Shown one piece after another: positions 44,541 through 57,964 of a DNA stretch of 64,000 bases. The translations under genes and the position numbers were made by a program. Position 1 is the first letter of the stretch, and every line of letters begins with the position of its first letter. The stretch lies in assembly GCF_020921035.1 (NCBI RefSeq), contig NC_063155.1, positions 24,855,294 through 24,919,293 on the forward strand, given 5' to 3'. Under the pieces are notes generated by a model. The model was not told the origin of the DNA, made no database searches, and worked only from the letters and a program-made list of their open reading frames with translations. The DNA comes from Rhodamnia argentea. Lineage: Eukaryota; Streptophyta; Magnoliopsida; Myrtales; Myrtaceae.

Positions 44541-47500
44541 TCAAGAACTCTTCTGGGTTACTTTAGAAACCATCATGCAAGACAAAATTTAAAAACAGTG
44601 TGGACCATTTTGCTGAGATTGTGGGTTGGTCCATCTACTACGTCGCAAATCTACCTTGTAATTAAGAGTCAGTCTGTATTTTCGGGCAAGACCACAGTAA
44701 CATAGTTTGAATCGCAAAAGAAAAAACAAAAAATGAAAACAAACAAGTAAGACCAGAAATAATAACATATGATAATAAAGCTATTTCTCTCTCTCTCTTT
44801 CTCTCAGATCATTATCACCTCTGAATGATAACACTGGCGGCGGTCAGAAGTTGTTCCTCCGTGCCTCGGTGGTCACATAATTTGGAAATTCTCCCCCATA
44901 AGACGCACATTCTAATGTTGTTTTAAAAAAAATCGATTCATTAGGTTTTCCATATGATGGTCATGACCAATTTAGTGAATTTCATTCGACTCCGAACGAT
45001 AATAAACAAAAGAAACCATGGTATGATCTAGTACACTAGCTCCATGACTCAAATTTGATAAAACCCTAACGTATCTTTAGGATTAAAAGCTAACCATATC
45101 TCTCAAACTCTCTCTCTCTCTCTCTCTCTCTACATGTGTAGGAATAGTGGCGGTTACTGCCATTAGGCTTTGGAGGAAATTAAATTAGGTCACGTGGACT
45201 TGTCGGGAGGAGGGATAGAGGGGGTGGGGAGCGGAGGTGTTGATTAGATTAGGGTTTGGGATGATGATGATGGCGGATAGATGGAGACGTCTAAAAGGGT
45301 TGGGTTGTATACCCCCTTGGTCAGAAAAAGGGTCGGGGACTTGTCTGCTAAATCTCCCCCAACAAATAATTGATTTACAACGACTAACTGACCAGTACGT
45401 ATCTCCCAGTCCTCATCCTTTTCACTTTTTCACCTCGTCCCAAGATAGTTTTACTTCAGCTCCCAACGTCCCTTGCAATCCCATCGAGGGTACACCACCA
45501 AAGGTAGTAGGTCTAGCCGCGAAAAGAGTCACGACTCGTAATATGATGTGTAATTACGACGTATCTCGTGTAGAGAAACTTTCTAATTATTAGCATTTTG
45601 ATAAACTTCCTAATTATTAGCATTTTGATGGGACGGCGATAATGATCTCATCAACTTTAAACTTTTTTAAAGCAGGTGTAAGATCCTTATGGAACTATCC
45701 AAAAGAAGTTGTTATCGGTAATCGCTACTCCTCGTCTCTATCTACCCATTTAAGAAAACACATTAAGTGTACTTGCTTTTGGCATGTCCGCAGCACCGAT
45801 GCCGCTCAGTAAGGTATTATTCGGCACAGTTTTTCCGCAATGGTTTCAACTATGAAATGGGTGCTGTAATTTCAATAAGGAGGCACTTGGCAAGCACCTC
45901 ACGGATGCACGTGCTTTAAACCACATTTCATGTTTCTCGCCCAACTTTTTTGTTTGTTTTAAAACAAGTATCATCAAACTTACACGTCACAAGCTTCACA
46001 CTTGAACCATATTACAACACAATTATCATTCAGTCGCAGTCAAACCATATTTTAGCATAATTATCATTCAGTCGCAGTCAACCCAAACGAGCTCTCCCAG
46101 CGCATTGATACCTAAGATGGGAGGGACTAAAACCGATGGTAAATTAGACAACCGCAAAACCATCTTTTTCTTCGAATAAAGAACGTCGGACTTTCAAGGT
46201 TACACATAACACCACAAAAAAATTAGATAAAAATCTAAAAACGTGACTTATAGCTACTTCAAAAGGGTCTTAAGGGTATTTTGTGTTAATAAATTCCTCG
46301 TTATAATATGTAATGAGTGTTCGATTTTCAATGCCCGCCACTAATTAATCATACTAATTTCAATGTTCATAACTGGTGCGATAAAGCATACTTACTTAAC
46401 CCCACGTAAATTGCAAGGTAACTTTCTCCAAACATGCCTTTATGCTATGAGTAACATAAGGTAGCTTAAGATTTATTTCTCTACTAAGTGGTCCTTAAAA
46501 TGAGTTCAGTGGATTCGGCATTTAATTAGAATCTATCAACACATATAATGTGTCAATTTTGTGAACCCACCTCAGTATACCTATTACTATTCGTATGCTA
46601 TTTTAATAGGTGAGAAATTCCAGAGCGTGTAGGAGAGTTCATCCTTTCATGTAATCACCAACTTTGAAACCAAACCATGACTTTTCGTTTCGCTAACATA
46701 GTTGCGCAGTTACTTCTACAAGGATAAATATTTGCCTTTACCTCATAAATTTAAGGTTCGAAAACCTTGACTGTTGTCTAAGAGAAGGAAAAGGCTGTCG
46801 AGACTCTGTCCATACCTACCGTCAAGTCCTTTTAAGAGATTGTTGTTTATGTTTCCCCTTCTTGGTCAGTCTCGCAATAACAACAGAGACATCCCAGTCA
46901 GAAGTACATGAAAATCACGAGCAAGAAAAATTTGGTCGAGTATGGTAAATTGCGCCTCGCAGTGCTTGTACTTTGAAGTCCATTCCAATTTAGTGTCTTC
47001 ACTCTTTTTAATTTGATAATATGGGTTCCAATTAATTTGATGAAAATTACACAAAAATATCGATGTCGCACTTACATCCTACTCTGCTTAATTGAAGAAT
47101 AACTATAAAAATGACAGCCTTTTTTTATTGAATGGTCTTAGTGCATTTCAACCATTAGATCTAGGGAACGAGCGCATTCCCATGCATCCAAATAACCGAC
47201 ATGCATTGAAGCCATGCTCCCGGAACCCTAATAAAGATCAATGGTACGGATCTTCATGATTTTAAGGACTCTAAGTAAAGTCTCGCGTACTTACTCCTCG
47301 AGACCCACTTGAATAGATTAGAGCCATGATCTCTTTCATTCAGCATCATTCTTATGTTGTACATGCAAATAAAACGAGGTCCTCTCTCTTCGACAGAAAC
47401 TTGAATGTATCTAAGCATCCAAACCTCGGTATTTCCATTGCGACATTCATGTGACAGGGTATCGGCAATCCAAGAAACCTTGGCGAAGATAGTAACTGGA

Positions 47501-48243
47501 CTCTTATCAAATCTTGTGTGGTTTATCAACTGTTAAAAATTCCTAGATGCTGCAGGAAAATCACCTCAACCGACTCTCCACACTAGCAATATCTAGAAAA
47601 TGCACCTAGAACGTACTTGGTCCAGTTGAAAATAAAGGAAGGGAAAGGAACGGAAAAACCAAAGAATTAGGGTATATTTGACACATTAATCAGAAAGGAA
47701 GAACAAATCCCAAGTCCGAAGCTTATGAAGAAATTTCAAAACGAACTTTCGGGAGTTACCCGACGCACGGTCCAAGATTTTACCACTCTGCTAATTAAAG
47801 AGTCGAAATAAATGTACCAAAACCATCTTATCTTCTGGCTAGCTTTGGCCCCTGATCTTTAGCTTGGTCCACGAAAGCCGAAGGCGCATAATAAGTGGAC
47901 ATCGCCGTGTTAATAAGCCAAGGTAGCGTAAATCCGAAAAACCCTACTTCAAAAATAACGATGACACCAAAACATATACAAGCACGTGTTCATGTTATTT
48001 ATGCGTCTGTTGGGAGATTCTCGAACGATCTCTAGGACAGACGGCGCAGCCTCATTACAGATTCTGGAGACATGTTTTCTTGCGCGAGAGCTCCGACGGC
48101 GACACTTTTCCATCGATGCCTACCCAACAAATTGATTACGCAAAATATTTTTGGCATGCATGTCTGTTGATTGCGTGTGTACACACGTACGGGAACTCAT
48201 AACATTTCTCAGTTACGTTAAGTTTCTACATTCAGGCAGTCAA

Positions 48244-48291
<48 letters not shown>

Positions 48292-50780
48292 CTCACACAT
48301 TAAAGGCCAATCTGCGATTGCTTGTCTTCACTTTGCTCGCTCTTCCGATTTTTCAGAACCATATGTTTGTATCTTCGAATTGAAATCATTGTCGCAGTGA
48401 ATTCATGACGTGCTTTGCCTTGAGGAGGAGCAAAGTTCACTGCCTCGTGTGCCTGGCCATTTGAAGGCCCTCCATACAACCCTATGTCCATATTTCCTCA
48501 GATGTGTAATAAATACGCAGGCTGCCTTATTTGCAGGACTTGTTATTGCAGTTATGCTGACTCCATGCACGCATGATACATTTTTTTCCTTCTCAGAAAA
48601 AAAAAAAAGCAGCATTCATTTCTTTTCTTTTGAAAGAAGATACGCCTCTTTAATGCGGTACCCCGCTTCCTTTTTTCACAAACCCCGGAAACTAGAGGGA
48701 GCAAATAGTAGATGGTAGTATGTAATTTGATCATAGCCTCTAGGGTACGCTCATGACACAAATTTCATTTCTCTCGGAATAAAGAGATGTAACGAGCAGC
48801 TCGAAAGGAGGACGATCAGAGAAGAGGAAACCGAGAAAATACGGGTGAAAAACGGCACAGCAATTGATGTTGTTTGGCCATCGGCGCGAGTTCAATGGAG
48901 AAAACAGGGAGCAAGGATTCACTAAGATCAAATTGGAGTAATAGGAAGGGATGGAAGAACTCTCAGAAAACCCTAGCTCCCCAAATGCGGCGAACTTAGT
49001 AGTTCCTAGTTTCGTGTTACACTAATGAGCTTACTTGCGGTATCATCATTTACAATTTTATGAAAGTTAGAGAAGAAAAGACAAAGGATACTGGAATCGA
49101 ATTGGGTCCCCGAGTAGACATGGGAGACTCAGTTCCCTCGAGAACGGCTTGCTCGGCAGAAGTTGTCTCCTATCATTTATAGCTGTGAACATTATAATCA
49201 GCAGCTAGTTAAAGTTCAAGCAGAGGTCAGATAGTAAATGGTACATGCAATATAAAGACAAAATCTTCGTCCAACCCTAGCTCGGGGAAGCTCCCTCAGC
49301 CACATCTCTAATTGGTACGTTACAAATTATGGATATGGCTCATATGGAAATTCAATCAAAATTAAAACGCGGAAAATGTCCATAACTTGTAATCCACGTA
49401 CGAAGGACGAAGGTTGAAGGAAAACGTGGCCTATGTATTTCTCCTTTTTCCACCCACGAAAAGGCAAAAGAAAAGGAAACGAAGAGTCGTGTTTATATGG
49501 ATTTCGGCTCGAACTTTGGACCCAATTCCATTAGGGGTCAGCTCAAAATTGAAACCGAAGGAAGATTATAAATGTGTACGGGTTAGGTCATGAAAAGAAT
49601 GAATATGTCTAAGAGTTTGTCTTTCCACTATGCAATCCAATATGAATTTCATGGTTTTTTGGACATGTGATTTCTTTTGGCCGTATGATATTAGTCCCCC
49701 AATAATATCTTATTCAATAATTTTTCCTTATGGAGCTCTAAAAGTTTTCTCTATAAAAGTGAGATGTCTCTTTCGTAATTTCTCAAATCACGACCTCTTT
49801 CAAGAAAATGAAAGAAAACTTTTGACACTCAAACGAACATCATTCGAAAATTTCAAGGCTTCTAGGGTTCTTATCCCGCACACGTTTTGGGACCCCAAAT
49901 TCATGTCACCGCACCAAACACCGTGGGCTTTCTATGCTGCTTCTTACATCACTATGAAGTAACGTGTGCATGCTCCCAGTCGCTTCCACACCTATATCGA
50001 CATTAAATGATTGGCTGTTGTGACGTCGCTAGACAACAGACCCACTAAGGTCCGCCACACGATGCTCTTCTAAATCCACCGTGCATCACCACTGCGTAAG
50101 TTGCTGCTCGTTACTGTCACGGTGACGCGGGCAAATGTCGTTTTGTAGGGCTGGGTGTTGTCGGCCGTATTTGCGTGGGATGTTGTTTTCGTGTCTTGGT
50201 ACATGTTCGCGTCACCATAGACGTCTTGCCTGCTGTGCTGACTCGTGCTGCAGTTCTCTGTGAGTCATGAATATCCATACCCTTCGATGGCCCCCCAAAA
50301 TATATTTCCTTTTCTTTTTATGTCCCTTTCCCACGTTAAAGCTCTGATTGTTACAGTTTTACGCCGAGAGAGATTCCGTTATACTTTACTTGATCGGTCC
50401 AAGACGACTCCAATGGCATTTGGGATACGTGTTTTGTAACGGGCTGGAGAGGCGGTGATTTAACCTACGGTGGATATCAACGGTTCGAATTCACTTATCT
50501 CCAATTCGTGAACTTAATCGCATACAATATGCATGGGATTAGCCACTTCAATAAGATCTTTTATCCCGATCGATGAAGAGATTACCAAATGTCTAGCATT
50601 TCCTCATGCTTGGCGCCAATGAGTTTTTTAAGAACAAAAAAAAAATCCAAATTAGATTCTCTTTTCTCTTCTTTTGTATTTCTTTTGTTCGTTTCATTTC
50701 GGATGGTGTCTTCTCTCATTCAAATTCAAAATATGAATACTTCATACATATATGAAAGATTTAATTAGTTGGTTGAAAGA
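44541..50780. other. 6.2-kb gene-free stretch
   Basis: I cannot support any gene here. It contains a TC microsatellite at about 45108-45131, an AG microsatellite at 48247-48289, and a piece near 46930-47060 that looks like one arm of TIR family A. The ORFs (for example 45237-45593, 48300-48491 and 49630-49962) lack domains, compositional support or splice partners. Confidence 0.5.
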
Positions 50781-50853
50781 CCCAAGCAAAGGGATTCGAA
50801 CCCTCGACACCGTGATCGTAACCACATGCTCTAATCTTCTGAGTTACAAGCCC
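50781..50853 (-). pseudogene. Decayed plastid trnR-ACG copy in nuclear DNA (NUPT)
   Basis: The minus strand reads GGGCTTGTAACTCAGAAGAT, then a TTACGAT anticodon loop, then CGGTGTCGAGGGTTCGAATC, closely following the plastid trnR-ACG sequence as I know it. The differences are mostly G-to-A and C-to-T changes (GTAGCTC to GTAACTC, GAGGATT to GAAGATT, GGCTACG to GGTTACG), plus a one-base loss in the anticodon stem, and the acceptor 3' arm is broken. Sequence to about 50935 on the right may belong to the same insertion (upstream plastid flank). It is not a functional tRNA. Confidence 0.72.
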
Positions 50854-50935
50854 CGCCCCAACTCCACTGGATCTGTTTCCGGGAGTTCCCTAAAAAAAAG
50901 GACTAACGAGAACGGAGAGTGGTTGCCGGGGTGAG

Positions 50936-51890
50936 ATGACCCAGAGAAGGAGCGATTTTTTATAGATTTCTAGGATGGCGAAACGGGCATGAATAAATCG
51001 AAAATTGTTGTTTTGAAGTGTAAGTGTGTGTGAGCGTGTGTGTGTATATGTATCTGAAAATTAGAATTAACTTATGGAGGCGCCTTTAGACGTAAGTGCA
51101 ATGCTTAAACATTCTCTGGTGAGAGTACTGATCTCGTGGAAATTATTCTAAATGGAGATTTCATAGCTTAGAATCTCGGGAGATTATCCTTATCGACCTC
51201 AATCCTTGACGGTCCTTATCATATCGTTCTTTGTATACTTCTTCTAATTGATTTAATTATATAACATTTGTGCTTTATTACAAGGGAAATGCTTTCATGG
51301 TAGTCTGACAAGATCGTCGGTTATTTCTTACCATAGATTCTCACACCAACATCGCGTGTTTTGCATAAAGCACTCATTAATTGAAAAATCGTGGGGTCGA
51401 AAATAATAATAGTATTGTCAAACTATCATGCTAGTGGCTTCTTCGTAAAAAATGAGGTAAATTCGAGGCAAGAAAATGGTTGGGATGAGGCAAATTACCT
51501 TATTTGGATTGAGGTATTTTGGGCACCACCAATTTGGAATCAAAACCTAAGACAATTTGAGACCAGTTTTTTCCAAGCAGACAAAGGATCCTTTCTATTT
51601 AAGTTAACTTGAACAAGACAGGCCCAATCACCCTTAGTAATATAGGCATGGACTGTGTTTGGTCGTTTAAATTTTTGTAGGATAAGATAAAGGCCGAATG
51701 GGTTGATAATAAGATTTGTAATATCTTACACAGTGTTTAATAGTTGGCTAGATATAATATGTATAGAGACACTCCCAAATCAGGTCTCGTGGCTCGTTCT
51801 TGGTCTGTTTGAAGTCTCGACTTCATCTTCTTCCTTCCTAGACTAGCCAAGAAAATTGGCTATGTTTCTTTATCACTCTCATAGCTTTAC
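50936..51890. other. Non-genic DNA
   Basis: No gene or repeat end recognised; it contains a short TG/TA-rich stretch near 51025-51050. Confidence 0.5.
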
Positions 51891-52162
51891 GGTGCGCATG
51901 ACAATATTTTTACTTTAAAAATCAACTTCTTGGCAGAAATTGATTTTTTTACTTCTATTTCTAAGTAGAAGTTGATTTTTTTACTTTTGGAAAGAAGTAA
52001 AAAATTTTTTTATTTTTTCAAGTGGCTTCAAAACTACTTTTAGAGTAAAAAAAAATTACTCTGTTAGTTTAAAAAATGAAGTTGCACAACCAAATGGATT
52101 CCTTCGCAAAAAATTGTGTTACCAAACGAATTTTTGCTCCATGAGTGTTGTCATGCACGCCA
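51891..52162. repeat. hAT-like MITE
   Basis: Left GGTGCGCATGACAATA and right, reversed, TGGCGTGCATGACAACACTC are imperfect inverted ends like those of the next element. The interior has ATCAACTTCT / AGAAGTTGAT hairpin repeats. Non-coding. Confidence 0.55.
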
Positions 52163-52199
52163 TTAACTTTCGTTTTGCTCAAACCAGGGCAATGTTTCT

Positions 52200-52740
52200 T
52201 AGGGCACGCATGATAACACTTCAGAAGCAGAATTTTTGCTTCGTAATTGCTTCTGAACCCGAAATCCGTTTGGTAAAGACACTTCATAAGTGCTTCTGAA
52301 ACTGAAATCCGTTTGTTAAAAATATTGACTTCTGGTAGGAATTTCTACTTTTGAAAGAGATTTCTACTTCTGGTTGGATTTTTGTCCAACTTTGAGAAGT
52401 AAAAAATTATTACTTCTCAACTTCAGAAATCACTTCTTCAACTCCGCCGACCAACGCCCACCCGCCGGTCACCGGCCGCCCACCCGCTTGTCGCGGGTCG
52501 CACGCCGCCGGCCGCCCGATCGCCACTCACCGCTCCCCGGCCGTCGACGCTACCACCGGTATTTGATTAAAAGTAGAAATTTCAGAAGTGGAAATTTTAT
52601 CAAACGTCTTTTTTTATCAGAAATCAACTTTTGATGGAGAAGTTGAAAAATCAACTTCTGTTTTTGATGGAGAAGTTGAAAATTCAACTTCTGCTTTTGA
52701 TGGTGTTTCAGAAGCAGAAGTGTTGCCATGCGCGCCCTTA
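52200..52740. repeat. hAT-like MITE with GC-rich core
   Basis: It starts TAGGGCACGCATGATAACAC and ends GTGTTGCCATGCGCGCCCTTA, whose reverse complement is TAAGGGCGCGCATGGCAACAC. The arms are built from repeated TTCAGAAG / CTTCTGAA words. The core at about 52440-52558 is strongly GC-rich (CCGCCGGTCACCGGCC). No transposase. Confidence 0.72.
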
Positions 52741-53029
52741 GCAACGCAATCATCGTTAAGGCCATTGGCCGCAACACAAAGGCTATGACCGACGTCGAGG
52801 TCAAGGCCTACCCTCGGGCGACCTCCAATACGGGCCATGACGTCGATGGGATTTTTTTATTTTTTAATCCTTATTCTATTCGAGTTAACTACACCTCTAG
52901 GTGGGGTTTTTTTATCCGAATTATTTATTCATGTCATATTTGGAGATTTCTGAAATTTACGTGATCCTAAATGCCGGATAGGATATTAAGTATTCTATTA
53001 GGAGTTATACCCGGTTCACCATACATAAC

Positions 53030-53174
53030 AATTTTTTTTTATTTGTCGTATCTCTAGCCTTCCTCTCTCTAACGTTTGCTTTATCTCTTTGTGAAGTGCG
53101 GGAGTCGAATCCGAGTACTGTGATACCAGTATCCCCAATCCCATTACCAGCAAGACCGTATGCTTATTGGCACT
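53030..53174 (-). mobile_element. Short tRNA-derived SINE
   Basis: The minus strand has an A-box-like GCTGGTAATGGGATTGGGG and a B-box-like GGATTCGACTCCCG, and ends in an A run (T run at about 53031-53040). It is flanked by ATACATAAC (53021-53029) and ATACGTAAC (53175-53183), a 9-base target duplication with one mismatch. Only about 145 bases long. Similar to the fragment at 18491-18600. Confidence 0.72.
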
Positions 53175-53183
53175 ATACGTAAC

Positions 53184-53919
53184 CTTAGCCTTTACAAGAA
53201 ATTATCATAAAAACTTAGAAACCCTAACGCCTCCCCCTTTTTCTCTCCTCCTTCTTCCCCCTTTGCCATTGCCACATCTTTGCCTTCGTGTCTATCGCCT
53301 GCTCGCCATCATTAGCTCTTATTTTTAGGTGGTCCATTTCTACACCACCGCTAATGCTCGTGGCTCATCACCGTCCACCTGCCATATCTTTCTCTGCGCC
53401 AACATAGTGGCCGCTATTAGGGTGTAGTTTATACTCCCCGTCGACAGAAAAGTACGGGAATCCCGCTCTGCAAAGCACATCGACATACAATATCACTTTA
53501 TTTGAGAGAAAGTGAAAGAGAAAGTTGTAGTGCTAGAGAAAATTGACACAAAAGTAAATAGTGCAGATTTTTTTTACCACAACAGTGAGTGCATTAAAAT
53601 TTGAATGGTGTACAACTATGTTGGGTTTGAAAAAGCACGTGAAGTATTCATCAAGTGAGAAAATATTTGAGTGTGGTTCATATTCTCCATCAACAGAAAA
53701 ACATGGGGTCCATGAATTGCTACTACTATATAATATCTCTTTCTCTTGTAAGTAAGTGATGCAGTGAGAGATGCAAAGTGTTAATTATTGTAAAATCTTC
53801 TGCTGAACGTAACCCTAGTTTAAGGATGAATCAAGACAAAGATCTTATGTCTCGATTTCTTTTTCTTGCTTTTACACTTTATTTCATTGTAATTGTGTGC
53901 CAAATCTTAACAGTGGCAA
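53184..53919. other. Non-genic DNA
   Basis: No gene supported; short ORFs only. Confidence 0.5.
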
Positions 53920-54480
53920 CAATCACAGTCGATCTAGTTCTAAACCTTTCAATTTTCCAAAAACTCTTAAACCTAAAGTACATCGACCAATTTCATCATA
54001 AGCCTTTCAATTGTGCCAAAATTTAGTCTTAAAGCTTTTGATGATTTGCCAATGTAATCCTAAATATTTTTATGATTGGCCAGTTTAGTTCCCTAGGTCA
54101 ATTTTGACCAAAAATTACTAACGTAGACAATTATTTTTTCTTTACTTTACTTTTTTTTTTCCAACTATGGGTCGGCGAGGTCGTCGGTCGATGCCCGTTG
54201 GCCACAAGTGAGGGACTATGATCTCACCGGCCTAGAGTTGCAAAAAAAGAAGAAAGAAAATAAAATAAAGAAATATCTATGTTGGCGACAGCTATGCCAC
54301 AGAAAATGGCCAGCGCTAACTAGTCTGTCATATCAATGATTTTCTATCAAAATTAGCGGGACTAATTAAATTGGCATATTGTGTGAAGGTTTAGAATGAA
54401 ATTGTTACAGTTGAAAGATTTAATACTAAATTAGCACAATTAAAATGTTTAAGGTTGAATTGACCAACATACATTAGGTT
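53920..54480. repeat. Worn MITE, TIR family A
   Basis: Family A phrases occur in both senses: TAAACCTTTCAATT and GGCCAGTTTAGT on the left, ATTAAATTGGCATA and TAAATTAGCACAAT on the right, around a short GC-rich core GGTCGGCGAGGTCGTCGGTC. The ends are poorly preserved, so limits are approximate. Confidence 0.55.
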
Positions 54481-54603
54481 TGCACTTCAATATTCAATGT
54501 CGTGCAAATTTCAAATGTTTCGAATTAAAAAAAAACCAATTTATGAGTGTTCCCAAGTTTAGATCAAGCAAAATTAAAAAAAAGAAGAAGTAAAAAACAT
54601 CAT

Positions 54604-56051
54604 TGTTGACGCCTAAATTTTGATTAATCTATTTTTTGCATAAAAATTATAAAAAAATCATCTCACATATTTATTTTTAGCGTACATTGCATTGGCATAT
54701 AATCGGGCAAGCAGAACACTTAATTTAGCATGCGTCTAGACTAGGCACGGGATGGAAAAATACACCGAGAAGATTTGAAACTTCAAGGACTGTATTGCAA
54801 ATACTTAAAATTTCAGGGACTGTATTGCAAATACTTGGAACTTCGGGGACTGTATTGCAAATACCAAAAGAAGATGAAGAAGGGAAGATGATGAAGGGAA
54901 GATAATGAAAAGAAGATGAAGAAGGGAAGATGATGAAGGGAAGATAATGAAGGGAAGATGAAAATGGAAGGTGAAGAAATGAAGATGAAGAAGGGAAGAT
55001 GAAAATGGAAGGTGAAGAAATGAAGATGAAGAAGAGAAGATGAAGATGGAAGGTGAAGAAATGAAGGTGAAGAATGAAGGATGAAGAACTTTGCCTATAA
55101 AAGAGAGAGCTCTTGAGAAGAGTTTTAGAAGGGGGAAGTGGAAGAGAATTGAGAGAGAGAGTAGAAGAGAATTGAGAGAGTTTTTTAGGAAGAGTGGAAG
55201 AGAATTGAGAGAGTTTTGAGAGAGTTTTTGAGAGGAATTTTTAGAGAGGAAAAAGAGAGTTCTTGAGAAAAATCAGAAGAGAAAATTCGAGAGTGAAGAA
55301 AAGTGTTTTAATCGAGCATCATCTTCGACGAGTCCCGACACATATTTCGCCTCTCGCCACCCAACAACGCCATTGCTTGCCATTTTCGACGACGGCCGCG
55401 TTCTTCCGGCTCCGAGATCTTGAAGGAAACTATAACGTGTATGTGAGTAAGATTTTGTGTAATAGAAGGTAATCCTTTCCATCTCGATCTACAAAAATGT
55501 AATCGTTTGGTTTGAACATTTGTTTGTTTATTTTAGACATGCCACGTGTTCCAAATTTTAGCATTATTACATGTTAATTTATTTTTTATAAATACTCGTG
55601 ATCGGCTGCGTTTTCTTTCTTTCTAAATCACCAATGGTGTATATCGTACAAAGTTCAATATTTTACATCCCCATAAAAAAGAAGAAAAAACCAAAAAAAT
55701 TGCATCTTTGAATTTCAAGTAAAATCCATCAAAATTGCCAAATCAAATATTTTTCATGAAAATGGTACCGAAAGGGCGTTAGAGTAATCTAGCGTAACCA
55801 AATCCCCGAATTCAAAATCTCTGGTTCGCGGAAATAAGATAGTATTCTCCCGCTATTTTATTTAGGTTTCTAATCAACCTACCGAAAATGATTAGTGGCG
55901 ACTCCAAATTCAAAACACATTGCATGTTAATTATTTGAACCTTAAGTTGCGATTTGGTATGGACTTGGGAGAGTCCGAGTTAGGTTAATTAATTAACCCG
56001 ATAATCCATTTGCCCGAAAATAAACCCGTTTATTTTTTGAAGGTCGCGACA
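54604..56051 (+). mobile_element. LTR 1 of the Tat/gypsy-type pair
   Basis: It starts TGTTGACGCCTAAATTTTGA and ends GGTCGCGACA, followed by GCTTGGCGACA, the start of a primer-site-like sequence. It is nearly the same as LTR 2 over its whole length, apart from small indels in the purine-rich GAAGATGAAGAAGG block (about 54870-55080). TAGTGGCGACTCC and GGACTTGGGAGAGTCC lie near its 3' end. Confidence 0.88.
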
Positions 56052-57964
56052 GCTTGGCGACACCCATTTGAGCGGAGGTTTCACTTCTACAACCCTGTCA
56101 AGAACCACCCCACATTGGGCAAAACAGAGGTGATTCCATCGGTATCACGAGGCAAAATGGTTAGAAATTTTCTTGCTTGGACTAACATTAATCTTCGGGT
56201 GATTCTTTGCATTTATACTCGAATTTTGATTCAAGTGCCTTAGGATAATGAAGAGCATTCATTTCTCTATCCTACACACTATATCCTTTGCATAGCCCAC
56301 TTGAGCCTGCAAATTCATTTCTTGAACCCTTGTTGGTGATCATTTGCTCATTCCAAAGACGAAGATAGCATTTTCGCAAGCATTAGAATTGGAGATGGTC
56401 GGGTCAACAGAGAATTCCCGAATGGACTCATTTCTTGTATGCTAGATTTTTATGTTTACATAATTTTTCCTTGTAAATGTTTATGCTTGTTGTAATTCCT
56501 GGTTCAAAATCATGGGATTAGTAAAAAAAAAAAAAAAAAGGCAAACTCAGCTTAAAGGAGAAAGGCCCGCTCTCGAAAAAAAAAAAAAAAGAAAAAAAAA
56601 AAAAAAAGCAAAATAAAGAGATGTCGAAGAGCTCTCAAAAAGGAAAAGAAATCTCTTCTCGAAAAAAAGAAGAAAAAAAGAAAAATGAGAAGTCGGGAGT
56701 AAGAAAAGCAAAGGCCGATCTCATATGAAAATTTCAAGCATAGGAAAAGCAAAGTGCCTACCAAAAGTAAGGCCAATGCACATTCATTTGTAAAGTACTT
56801 CTGAATTTTGAATGTACATTTTTGCATGTTAAGTTGTAAATTCCATGTACATGTCCGCATTGTGTCTCTTCCAAATCCTCGACGGACACTTGTTGTGAAG
56901 AAGACTCCCCAAGAAGTCGGTTTGCAAAGTGCAATTTTCAGTAGAAAACTACCATCTCTCATTCAATGATGGTATTCTTTCTGAAGACATTTCCGGAAGA
57001 CCAAGATCGGTGACTAGTTGACGATGATCACCAACATCAAGCCCCTTCTCATATAGTTTCTGAGCCAAAACGAGCCTTTTCGTTCCTCAGTCCCCAATCC
57101 TAGCCTACGTTATAACCCTCCAAAGTCTCTTCCGATTAGGGCACTTGAGTTAACGTAGAGTTAAATGATTTTAAGCATCACTCGAAGAAGTTCGAGCAAG
57201 ATTATTTCTCTCTCATTTTTGCAGGGTTCTTGACTTGTAAACCCGGAGCAGATGATGAAGAAATTCATTTCAGAAACCTTGACTCAACCGGAGTCCCCTT
57301 TGTAAACCTTTGACCTAGCTCTCATTACGGTCCTAATCAAGACCTCCGGATCGACTCGGTCGTATCAATTGCGAGATTACTTGGATCCTTATCGAATGCG
57401 ATGATGGAAAGATTGAGTGATTTCTCTTGAATCCTGCAGACAGGATAAATAGCTTTTCTCGAGAGTGAGAGAAAGCCCTTTCGGATCGAAGTCCCCCCAT
57501 TCAGCTCACATTCGAGGTATTTGTAATGTGAGAACCTCCCTGGACAAAATTGGTAATGCAAACTTGACAGAATGGTTATGCATGAACCATAGTATGAGTG
57601 ATTGCATTATACTCATTGTTGAATATGTTTGTGTGTGTTACCTCTGACATTCTATGATAGGTAATACATTCCCGATGTTCGAGTTCCCTCCCAAGGTCTC
57701 GAAATTCATCCAAGGATTATTGAATGAGCAAGTTTTGCTGGCAAATGCCTACCGTGTACGATACAAAGCAATCGCCGTTCCTTGATTAATCGTTTGGAGA
57801 ACCCGGGTAAGTTTTCTGAACCCCTTTTCAAATTAACAACTCTTCTCATGATAGTTGTTATGATTCAATTCAGGCAATATGCCCCTTTTGTACTTATCGA
57901 TTCCATTCGATGGTGCTCCTATCAAATATTGTTCAATTCGGGCAATATGCCTCTTCCGTCAAGT

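Noticed and set aside
48300..48491. Minus-strand 63-aa ORF ending in KSEQSEDKQSQIGL
   Set aside because: It looks like a possible last exon, but I found no upstream exon, no family match and no other support.
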